Shown: piece by piece, positions 13,101 through 25,100 of the stretch
How the letters are laid out: each line of letters starts with the position of its first letter
Position numbering within the stretch: the stretch's first letter is position 1
Assembly: GCF_026151205.1 (NCBI RefSeq)
Contig: NC_087074.1
Span: forward strand, 1,736,001-1,800,000
Length of the DNA: 64,000 nucleotides
Origin: Bolinopsis microptera
Lineage: Eukaryota; Ctenophora; Tentaculata; Lobata; Bolinopsidae
Reading direction: 5' to 3'
Position numbers and translations under genes: made by a program
The notes under the pieces: model-generated
Databases searched by the model: none
Seen by the model: the letters and a program-made list of their open reading frames with translations, nothing else
Told to the model about the DNA's origin: nothing

Positions 13101-16100
13101 CAACATCAAGAGATTGCACGTGCGCGAGTAAGAACAGATTAGCAACGCACGTTGCCATGCTCTATGATAAGATGATACGTCATAACTAGCTCACATTACA
13201 ATTTCCGCTATGACTATCCATAACTTTGGTTGTGATTGATTTTTTTGATGCGGTAAAAAGTATCGATTACTTAAATAAAACTTTTATTTTATCGTTATCG
13301 GCAAATAAAAATGCATAAAATTTATATTTCGGAGCTAGATCAAAGATAGATAGATGATGTCAAGAAACTAAACATAAATGATTTTAAATCTCTTCGAATA
13401 AAGCTTACAGCTAGCGGGTGTACAGGTTTTGGGAAGTCTATGAGCTAGGTAGGCAGATAACTCAGTGTTTACCCCTTATAAGGCACAGCAGTCATACTAA
13501 AAAAAAGCTTTAAAATCGTACAAGAAAAGAAGAAAAATGTATGGTCAGGAACATGTTTTAATATTACGGCATATTGAAACTGTCCCTTTGACCAGAAATC
13601 AATACAAACAAAAAGGTAGATAACAACGTGAATATGAGGTATATAAGATGAGCTATAGGAATAAATAGATATTATGTTTCGCTCTATAAGGCAGCTGACC
13701 GAGCCCGAGTCTATACTCTATCGAGCACAAAATAAACGGAAGAAACATTTTTCCTGTAGTAAAATATACTAACTTGTTGAGGATCACATGCGATGAGCTA
13801 TTCTTACTTTACATCACAAGATCCAATCATGTCCTAACATTCCTACTCAAAGTCAATATCCCATTCACTGTAATTGATAAGCTAAGATGGTACACGAAAG
13901 TCAAAACGTTTGTGAACAATGTTACGTTATCCAGCTATTTTCGTGCGAAGTACCTACAGCTTTACACGTAACGACTCACGAGGCACACTGTTCCTACTCA
14001 AGTATTGTATCCTACAAATCGTCTCTCCAGATACTATTTATTCAGGCAATACTATCGATAATATGTCTATTTATATATTAAACTTGACGAAAAATTCATA
14101 ATTTCTACATTATAACAGAGCTAGTCCTGAATTTGCATTTACCACATACCAACTAAAAGTGTGAGAATGTACTACTTGACTATATAGATATTAGATACCT
14201 ATTATTTCTTTTCAATAACCCAAAATGGGGTAGTGTGGCCAGTATCTTCTGGATATCAATTTGAATGATAACTATGATAACTATGATAACTATGATAACT
14301 ATGATAACTATGATAACTATGCAATGATAACTATGATAACTATAGTAACTATGATAACTATGATAACTATGATAACTATGATAACTATGATAACTATGAT
14401 AACTATAGTAACTATGATAACTATGATAACTATGATAACTATGCAATGATAACTATGATAACTATGGTAACTATAATAGTAACTATGATAACTATGATAA
14501 CTATGATAACTATGCAATGATAACTATGATAACTATGATAACTATGATAACTATAGTAACTATGATAACTATGATAACTATGATAACTATGATAACTATA
14601 GTAACTATGATAACTATGATAACTATGATAACTATGATAACCATGATAACTATGGTAACTATGGTAACTATGATAACTATGATAACTATAGTAACTATGA
14701 TAACTATGATAACTATGATAACTATGATAACTATGCAATGATAACTATGATAACTATGGTAACTATATTAACTATGATAACTATGATAACTATGATGACT
14801 ATGATGACTATGATAACTATGATAACTATGATAACTATGATAACTATGATAACTATGATAACCATGATAACTATGGTAACTATGGTAACTATGATAACTA
14901 TGATAACTATGATTACTATGATAACTATGATAACTATAACAACTATGGTAACTGTGGTAACCATAGTAACTATGATAACTATGGTAACTATAGTAACTAT
15001 AGTAACTAATTGTATTCCCCCAGGCGGTATGGTCGTTAGAGGGAGAGATAAGGTGGCCGAGTATGTACCACGGCTTCTCAGTTTCTATGTGGATCAAACT
15101 TGTTCCACTTGCAAAAGGTTAAAAATTGCAATGAATAAGTAAAAATACTATTACATTTCAAAACGTGCAGTCGCATTAATTTTTTCGAAAACAATCATTA
15201 AATTAATGATTAATGATGGAATATGTTATTTCTATATTACATGAATACATTACATTGTATTTTTATATTAGAAAAATTTAACTGCAATATCTCAGATAAG
15301 AGCTGCGAAAGTTCAGAGACTGACAGCGAGGAAGAGTTCCCAGAACTACTGGGCTACAGAACTAGACAAACGCCCACTAACCGTCGCCATGGCAACACAA
15401 GGATAGATCCAGTACAGATACTCAGCTTTGGTCATCAGAGATTCACCTTCGTGGTGAGTTGGGAGAGGGTCGAGGGAGTTGCAGGGCTTCCTCCTCCGCA
15501 TAATATAATCTGGCGGGTCGGCTGGGCGTATGAATGGGCCGGACACAGAGTCTGTGTACCCACTGTGACTCTAGTCTGGCACGGTCATTGGTCTTATTGT
15601 TAACAGTGAGGGGGGACGTGAAGTTATGAAGTATAACCAATTTATGGATTAAAATGTTTCCCGGCAGAGTTCTAAAGTGGTGAACATGTGTTTCCAAAGT
15701 AACTCACAAATTAATACTGACACATATCTGAAAGCACTTGCACTGACCAGATGTCAGTAGTTACCATAGTTACCATAGTTACTGACCAGGTGTCAGTAGA
15801 TCCTACAGGAGGAGACATTATCCTAGCGTGGAAGGGTTCAGAACGACATCCTCCCCACGTGATACACCGTGTGCTGACTACTGGATCGTGGCATCACGTT
15901 GTCATTAGCTACGGGACCACTCCCAAACAACAGCGCTTCGGTCAACGCAACGGCAAGGTTACTATTACTATCGTTACTATTACTATGGAGCTATTATACT
16001 ATTTAACTCTTTTTGAGTCTTGGCCTCATCTAAAATTTCCTTTTATGGAGCGAAATTCATTGTATTCTCATCTATGTAAAAACTAAGCACAGTAATAGAG

Positions 16101-19100
16101 TTGGAAAGGAGTTGAAATAATATCCCACCTCCCCCAGATTCTGCTGTGGGTGGACGGGTGTGCTGTGTTTGATATCTCTAACGCTGTTTATCCCCCGACC
16201 GTGCGCCACAAGACTACTTTCTCACTGGGGTCCAGTGTACCGTTAACTGGAGGCAGGGACGTGGTGATCAGTACTGTCATGCTCTTCCAGGGTGAGTTAC
16301 TTTCAGTAACTTCCAGTTACTTCCAGTTACTTTCGGTTACTTTCAGTTACTTTCAGTTACTTTCAGTTACTTTCAGTTACTTCCAGTTACTTTCAGTTAC
16401 TTTCAGTTACTTTTCAGTAACTTCCAGTTACTTTCAGTAACTTCCAGTTACTTCCAGTTACTTTCAGTTACTTCCAGTTACTTTCAGTTACTTTCAGTTA
16501 CTTTCAGTTACTTTTCTGTAACTTCCAGTTACTTTCAGTAACTTCCAGTTACTTCCAGTTACTTTCAGTTACTTCCAGTTACTTCAGTTACTTTCAGTTA
16601 CTTTCAGTTACTTTTCTGTAACTTCCAGTTACTTTCAGTAACTTCCAGTTACTTCCAGTTACTTTCAGTTACTTTTCAGTTACTTTCAGTAACTTCCAGT
16701 TACTTTCAGTTACTTTCAGTTACTTTTCAGTTACTTTCAGTAACTTTCAGTTACTTTCAGTAACTTGCAGTAACTTGCAGTAACTTTCAGTTACTTTCAG
16801 TTACTTTCAGTAACTTGCAGTAACTTTCAGTTACTTTCAGTTACTTTCAGTTGCGTCTCAGTTACTTCCAGTTACTTTTGGTCATTTTTAGTTACTTCAA
16901 TTACTAGCAGTAACGTTCGGTTACCTTAAACAACTTACCTAAAAAACTTCCAGTATTTTCGGAAGTTGTAATAATAAAGAGTGTTGACTAACGCTGGCTC
17001 TCCGCCAGATTACATGCTGAACCGCAAGGAAGTGTGCCACCTCCTAGGACTGACGGCTAACACCAAGACACTGGCTGGGTGGAATGTTACTCGGTACGTT
17101 ACAGCGGACCTTTACAATCCTAGCAGCCAGTATTCACTGGAACTCGAGGTTTGTTACTTTTATCATTAGGAGTTATAAAGCCCCCTCCCGGATTGCAACA
17201 TTGCCATGTTACGAAAATAATTGCTGCGCTAACAAAATATAATATGCGCCATTCTTAGCAAAATATTCGCCATGTTATGATTTATTTGCAATGTTGCGCG
17301 CGATGATTTATTTGCGTTTGGGTGTAAACTGTAAACTGCGCATTCTTAGCAAAATATTTGACTCCTTATGATTAATTTGCGCCTGGGTGTAAACTGTGCA
17401 TTTTTAGCAAAATATTCGACTCCTTATGATTAATTTGCGCCTGGGTGTAAACTGCGCATTTTTAGCAAAATATTTACCATGTTATGATTAATTTGCATAA
17501 CATGTATACTGTACTGAAAAGATTTGAGGTGTTCCATCATAGATGTCTAAGGAGAATCCTGAAAATCAAATGGTTTTATCATGTATCTAATGTTGATGTA
17601 CTTAAGCGGGCTAACATCGCCCCTGTTGATACTTTCGTACGAGCAGCTAGACTCCGATGGTTTGGCCATGTGGTGAGGATGCCAAAATAAAGAATACCCA
17701 ACTATCTTCTGCACTGGATCCCAAAGCATGGTAAAAGGTCAAGAGGTAGACCTCGGAAAAACTGGTTGTCATGTGTCCGATGTATGTTCGAACTTCAGCG
17801 TTCGAACATACATCGATTCAAGTCGGTTTCAACTATCGGGCACCCTTTTAGAAAAATCTCGAAGATCGCCTGTAGAGTGATTTAGCACGCTCGGAGCTAG
17901 AGCTCGAAACTAATCAAAAATATTTATTTAGTTTAAATTTATTTATTTTTATGACTGTTAACTTTTAGCCTAAAATTGCACGAAAAATCGATCATACTAC
18001 ATATGTTTTGGAATCCAGAAACACTTCCTTATCCCTCGAAAGTCATGTACTACTGAAATCAACATTTCGATCCGGAATTTCATGTTATGTGTTATGACTA
18101 TAGGGGATTAAGATTTAAGTCTTAACTTATCGAGTCTAATATCAAGTAGGTAACACGACTCCTGTCCAACAGCAACTCTTGTTCGACTCATGTTATATAT
18201 ATATAATAGTGTTACCAGAAAAAAAGGCGACTCTTGTCCGACATTGTGATCTGATCTCAATACGACACATTTCAAATTAGAGTCTGAACGGCTACTACTT
18301 TGTGTTACATGCGTCAGAACCTCCTAAGTTATTGTGCATTCGGATAAGAGTCGTCCATGGTCCAATGTCTCAAGTACTCCCTCGCATGCCTTTGGCATGC
18401 ATGCGTCCCTTGATACGATTACGAGAACCCTCTCCCTCTCCCTCTCCCTCTCCCTCTCCCTCTCCCTCTCCCTCTCCCTCTCCCTCTCCCTCTCCCTCTC
18501 CCTCTCCCTCTCCCTCTCCCTCTCCCTCTCCCTCTCCCTCTCCCTCTCCATATCTATCTCTATATCCCTCTCCCTCTCACCCTCTCCATCTACAAAATAA
18601 ATTGTAATCCTAATAGTGCATGTCCTATCGACATCGTCGCGTTCACATAACGAGAATTAACTTTAAATCCAAACCGAAACCCTCTATATGCAGTAACACG
18701 GCTGCCAGACAGTTGCGCCCAATCGATATTGAAATCCCCCGAATTATAATAAAAGTAAACTTTATTCAATCAAAAATCGTACGATCATAACGATAAGCAA
18801 AGCTATGAAGAATTGAGAGTTTTGAGGATGAGAAAGTTTTAGGGAGGGTCTGTGGCTTTATGCCAGACCTTAGAGGTAGCATCCTGTATAATAACAGAAA
18901 GGACGGGATCGTCCAAGCAAAAAATGAATTATCGAGGATAATATGCAATGAAATAGTGAAGATATGCATTCTTCAGAGCGGACTGTAATACCTTAATTCC
19001 CAAAAATTTGGGCAACAAAAAATTTGAGCGGGCCTCTCGCCCAAATTTTTTGCAGACCAAATTAATTGCATAAATCTTTTCCGTCTGCTAAATTTTTTGC

Positions 19101-22100
19101 TAACCAAACTTTTGGCATTTGGCCTGTGGCCCTGAAATCTATAGAAAGATGGCTTTTTCTTCATATCCAAGTGAAATAATATTTGAAATTTTAGTTTTCT
19201 AATCTGTCATTCATGGCTTGACCAAGTAAAAAGGCTTATATTTTAAATGAATAGAAATAACTGGAATAGCTAGCAAATGACTGGAATAATAAGGAATAAT
19301 AATGAACTAAGGCAAATATCTAACTGAAATTTTAGTGGAAAATCGTTCATTTTTCGAAGAATTTGTGCCCAAATTTTCGGTCGCCCAAATGAGTTCAAAT
19401 TTTCTGCCCAAATTTTTCGGGCTCAAATAAATTGTGCTCAATATAATGGCACACAAATTTTTGGGAACTAAGGTATAGTATTCGTATAAACTTTATTTTT
19501 AGATTTTGCACATTTATTTAATTTGTAATTAAAGTTGCAGGAGTGAGGAGGATCAATGATCTATTTGCGCTAGGGTGTAAACTGCGCATTCTTAGAAAAA
19601 TATTTATGTGTGAACTTAAATCATGCAACTTAAGTAACAAAATATTTGCCTCCTTATGATCTGATCATAAGGAGGCAAATATTTTGTTACGCGCATTTGA
19701 GCGTTTGGCGGATATTTGGTTCTTTTGCGATAGTCAAAACGCGACAACTAGCGCTGGATGGCGACAACTAGCGCTAGTTGTCGCTATCCAGCGCTAGTTG
19801 TCGCTATCCAGCGCTGGATAACGCTGGCCAGCGCAAAATGTATATGTTCGATAATTGTCGCTGGCCAGCGCTGGCCATCGATAGCCAGCGCAAAATGTTT
19901 GCGATATTACTCGTCAGCTAGCGCTGGCCAGCGCTAACCAGCGCTAACCAGCGCTAACCAGCGCTAACCAGCCCTAGCCAGCGCTAGCCAGCGCTGGCCA
20001 GCGCAATGCCAATGTATCAAAATCAAATACTTGCGATATTACTATATACTTGCAATATTACTATTAGTATTAGAATAGAGATTCGGCGGAATGACAGGCT
20101 GAGTGCCGCCCAGTATGAGTAACTCAGTAAGTTGAGCTCCTCCCAGCTAGTAAGCCAACGCTAGCTGTATCACCCGTTAAGCTGACAAAAAATATCGAAA
20201 ATATATTGCGCTGGCCAGCGCTGGCTGAAGAGTAATATCGCAAGTATATGATTTTGATACATTGCGCTGGCCAGCGCTGGTTAGCGCTGGTTAGCGCTGG
20301 ATAGCGCTTGATAGCGCTGGATAGCGCTGGCCAGCGCTAGCTGACGAGTAATATCGCAAACATTTTGCGCTAGCTATCGATGGCCAGCGCTGGCTATCGC
20401 TTAGCGCTGGCCAGCGCTAGTTGTCGCTATCCAGCGCTAGTTGTCGCTATCCAGCGCTAGTTGTCGCTATCCAGCGCTAGTTATCGAACTGTTTTCTGCG
20501 ATGGCCAGTTGCACTGGCCATTGTTAACTATTGCGTGCGACAGTGTCGCATAGCCAGCGACAACTAGCGCTGGATAGCGACAACTAGCGCTGGATGGCGA
20601 CAACTAGCGCTGGATGGCGACAACTAGCGCTGGATAGCGACAATTATCGAACATATATATTTTGCGCTGGCCAGCGTTATCCAGCGCTGGATAGCGACAA
20701 CTAGCGCTGGATAGCGCTAGTTGTCGCCATCCAGCGCTAGTTGTCGCGTTTTGACTATCGCAAAAGAACCGGATATTTTACTAAGAAGACACATTTTTCA
20801 TACCACAATATTCGCCTGCTTATGAGATATTTGCATTATCGCGCGTAGCATTGCAAATCATAACATGGCGAATATTTTGCTAAGAATGGCGCATATTTTG
20901 TTAGCACGGCGATTATTTTCGTAACATGGCAATGTTGCAATCCGGGAGGGGGCTTTATAATAACTATGGTAACTATGGTTACTATGGTGACTATGGTAAC
21001 TGTGGTAACTATGGTAACTGTGGTAACTGCAGTTACTACAGTTTTTATGGTTACTTTGTTACAGTTGATCTCCTATTTGCCAGTGTTCGCTAATTGAGAG
21101 AGGTAAACAGGAGAATTCAAATTGTACCTTAAGGTTTTAAAATTTATGACTGCTGGTTGCTAGACGCAGAAGTTATCTTTAAAGTTTCGAAATTTTCGAT
21201 TGCTCCTCATGCCAGTAGAACCTTTTTGGCTATTTTCTTTCAATTTTAGAACCTATAAACGTTACTTTCCTCTTCTCCTTTTTATCTTTTGTGCAGTGTT
21301 TGATGATTTTCGCGGGGTAGCCTTTTTTGAGACACTTTTCAAACTCAAACACTAGTTCCTTTTTATTGCAGGAAAAACAAAACATACATGATACAAGAAT
21401 TTTAAATTATATCGTTGAACATCATAAAGATTGGACAAAAAAGTTTTTAATCCAATTTTGCCCAATTTAAATTCGCCAATAAATTCGCCAAACCGGATTT
21501 TCTCCCTGTGCGTAATATTCATGCAATTTTTGCAATGGAGCAAGTTATCTTGAACCCAAATTCAAGTTCTGAGGTTCGTGTCACGGACGATGCTCCGAAT
21601 GTTTGTAGTTGGTCCTGCCTCAGTTGTTATTAGAATTCTAAAAGTTTCAATCTCAACAAGTTTTGTAGAGTTTACCAGCTCGGTCTGCCAGCTCAGTCAC
21701 TGATAGGGTTGTCCTTGGTAACACCTTAGTAACTCCTTAGTAACACCTTAGTAACACCTTATTAACACCTTAGTAACACCTTAGTAACATCAGCTCAGTC
21801 GCTGACAACCCACCCGATATCCACGGCAGGGTTGTCCTTGTTGAGGTTGTAGAGGTTCCAGTTGAGGATACTGGCGAATGTAACCCAGCCAAGGTACGGT
21901 AGGAGCAGTATATGGGTCCACCTCCGCCCCTTTACACTGTTGAAGAGGAATATCGTGATTACAATCAGCACCCACAGGATCACTATCTCTACAAACGCCT
22001 GAAAATAACATTAGTAACACCTTAGTAACACCTTAGTAACACGATTAAAATCTCTACAAACTCCTAGAATGATATACAGAGAAGATTGTGAGATATGAGT

Positions 22101-25100
22101 AGTGAGACATTCGAATAGTAAACAATAACGACTAATAACAAACCGCAAAGAGCTGTTTAGCTGTTCCAAAAAGGAAGGGCCACACAAAATTGAGAAGTAA
22201 CTGTACGAAGAAGAATATCAACGGAGCAGGCTGAAATGGAATCAGTAATATTAGTAATAGTAGTAATATATCATCAGTTAGAGTTGATAATGGTGAGGGC
22301 TGCAAAAAACTGCATACACCTTAGGAACACCTTGGCTACACCTAAGTAACACCTTAATAACACCTAAGTAACACCTAAGTAACAACTTAGTAACACCTTA
22401 GTAACACCTTAGTAACACCTTGGTAACCCCTGACTCACTCGTTTAGTGAAGCCTGTTTTGGTCCACACCGCCCAGCCAGATATAGCCATCAGTAAATACA
22501 GGATAGACCACACAGGTGCAAATACCTCGTTGGGAGGATTAAAGCACGGCTTCTTCAAATTCCGGTACCTGATCATTCGAGATATTAGCTTTATCTGTGA
22601 GGCAATTAATTTCTAATTTTATGTGTTATAAGTAGTGTAGCTACTAACTAATTTTATGTGTTAAAGTTATAACTTTATTTGCTCACATCACTCACAGTCA
22701 GCCGCTCTGACATGGTTAACCACCTTCCTTGTGTTGTTGGTTAATCATATGAGCGGAATATAAATACCTCATTTCATTTCATTTTATGTGTAAAGACTTA
22801 ATAAGAAGTTATAAGTCGCTGTTCATCACACAGAGGAAATGTAAGACTAAGATATCACCAAGCTAAATAATGATATTACTTAGTAATTAGTAACACCTTA
22901 GTAACACCTTAGTAGCACCTTAGTAACACCTTAGTAACCGAAGTGTAAGATCTCACCACGGAGAGTCGTCCCCGAAGTCCTTTGCCATAACCACACCCCC
23001 GATAACCCCTCCTCCTCCCATGCAGAGGAGGAGGAAACCAGCTAACCCTGCCACATTGATCAGGATCTCTTTTCTGGAGAGACTCCGGAACTTGTCCATC
23101 ATGCTCACTTTACCCATCCTATCTGGAGTTACATGGTTACCATGGTTACGGTGCGTCAACGAGTTTACGCCTATAAGCACTGTTATCAGTATGAAATAAA
23201 CCAATCTCAAGACATATAGGAACACAGGATATATTGTGTAGATATGCATCTTACTGTGTGTAGCGTAGAAAAGAGGCAATTTTATAAGCAATAACAGTAA
23301 TAGCGGTGGAGCTATTTTACTAGGAAGATAAAAATGAATCTATTTAAAGAATCCCAATAACATGAGGGTGGTAGCTGGGCGCTGGGTAGACTGACCTGAA
23401 TTTTCAATTTTTCGTCCGATCATCTTGGAAATTTTTTTGTACATCCCCATAGACGTAAATAGTAACCAAAAAAATTATTTTTGAAAAATTCGGAAATTAA
23501 GGTGTGCCCCAAGCCGTTTCCATGACAACCGCGCTCGCGAACCTCAGAAATCTGGAAAAATTCGATATCTCAGGACCCATTGCACCTACAGAGCTAAAAT
23601 TAGGCTTAAAAGATGCGGAATCAGCACATTTATATGAGACTTATTAATAAACATATAGCCTAAAGTGCTCACTTTCGTCAAAAATTGCAAAAAACACATT
23701 TTTTGTACATTTCCATGGCAACCGCGCCCTAAAATTTGGATGTGCATCTCTATTTTTCAGTCAAACTATGAACAGCTCAGAACTACAGGGGGATAACTAC
23801 AGGGGGAGAACTAGAGGGGAGAGAACAGCTCAGTACTACACCTGAGGAAGAACTACAGGAGGGAGAACAGCTTAGAACTACATAATTCTGAGCTGTTCCC
23901 CCATGTAGTTCTCCCCCTCCTCTGTAGTTCTCCCTCCTGTAGTTCTGAGCTGTTCTCTCCCTGTAGTTCTGAGCTGTTCTCTCCCCTGTAATCCTCCCCC
24001 TATAATACTTCTGAGCTGCTCCCCCTGTAATTCACCCCCTGTAGTTCTGAGCTGTTCTCTTTCTGTAGTTCTGAGCTGTTCTCTCCCCTGTAATTCTCCC
24101 CCTATAGTACTTCTGAGCTGCTCCCCCTGTAATTCACCCCCTGTAGCTCTGAGCTGTTCTCTCTCCATGTAGTTCTTTTGAGCTGTTCTCCCCCTGTAGT
24201 TCTTTTGAGCTATTCTCCCCCCTCCCTGTAGTTTTTCTGAGCTGTTCCCCCATGAAGTTCTGAGCTGTTCCCCCTGTAGTTACCCCTCCCCTGTAGTTCT
24301 CCCTCCCTGTAGTTCTGAGCTGTTCTCTCCCCTGTAGTTCTTCTGAGCTGTTCTCCCCCTGTAGTTCTCCCACCCTGTAGTTCTCCCACCCTGTAGTTCT
24401 GAGCTGTTCTCCCCCTGTAGTTCTTCCTCCTGTAGTTCTGAGCTGTTCTCCCTTGTAGTTCTTCTGAGCTGTTCTCTCCCCCGAAGTTCTTCTGAGCTGT
24501 TCTCTCCCCTGTAGTTCCTCTGAGCTGTTCTCTCCCCTGTAGTTCCTCTGAGCTGTTCTCCCCCTGTAGTTCTCCCACCCTGTAGTTCTGAGCTGTTCTG
24601 CCCCTATAGTTCTTCCTCCTGTAGTTCTGAGCTGTTCTCCCCCCTGTAGTTCTCCCACCCTGTAGTTCTGAGCTGTTCTCTCCGCTGTAGTGCTCCCCCT
24701 GTACTCTGTAGTTGTGAGCTGTTCTCTCCCCTGTATTTCTCCCTCCTGTAGTTCTGAGCTTTTCTCCCCCTGTAGTTCTTCCTCCTGTAGTTCTGAACTG
24801 TTCTCCCCCTGTAGTTCTCCCACCCTGTAGTTCTGAGCTGTTCTCCCCCTGTAGTTCTCCCTCCTGTAGTTCTGAGCTGTTCTCCCCCTGTAGTTCTGAG
24901 CTGTTCTCTACCCTGTAATTCTCCCACCCTGTAGTTCTGAGCTGTTCTCCCCCTGTAGTTCTGAGCTGTTCTCTCCCCTGTAGTTCTCCCTCCTGTAGTT
25001 CTGAGCCGTTCTCCCCCTGTAGTTCTCCCTCCTGTAGTTCTGAGCTGTTCTCCCCTGTAGTTCTCCCTCCTGTAGTTCTGAGCTGTTCTCCCCTTGTAGT

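Larger units (their letters stand above)
17173..20960. mobile_element. 3.8-kb unit bounded by ~120-bp inverted repeats (composite foldback element)
   Basis: Left end at 17173 (TTATAAAGCCCCCTCCCGG, then GATTGCAACATTGCCATG) is the reverse complement of the right end at 20960 (CCGGGAGGGGGCTTTATAA), and similarity continues inward for about 120 bp (GCGCCATTCTTAGCAAAATA). Inside are a LINE tail, a CTCTCC array, an inverted-repeat element (18986-19478), a 57-bp palindrome and a GC-rich palindromic array. Looks like a foldback or long-TIR transposon that has collected other insertions. No transposase seen. Confidence 0.6.

Noticed and set aside
13774-14101. Three overlapping 60-65-codon ORFs
   Set aside because: AT-rich chance frames without splice sites, motifs or codon bias.
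14180-15142. Several MITMITM, YHSYHS and VIIVII ORFs on both strands
   Set aside because: All are frames of the ACTATGATA nonamer array.
18302-18607. SPSPSP, SLSLSL and ERERER ORFs
   Set aside because: Frames of the CCCTCT hexamer microsatellite, not coding.
23878-24927. Minus-strand ORFs rich in [12 protein letters not shown] (up to 229 codons)
   Set aside because: They follow the period of the foldback core repeat and change frame with unit length; no start context, splice sites or homology.
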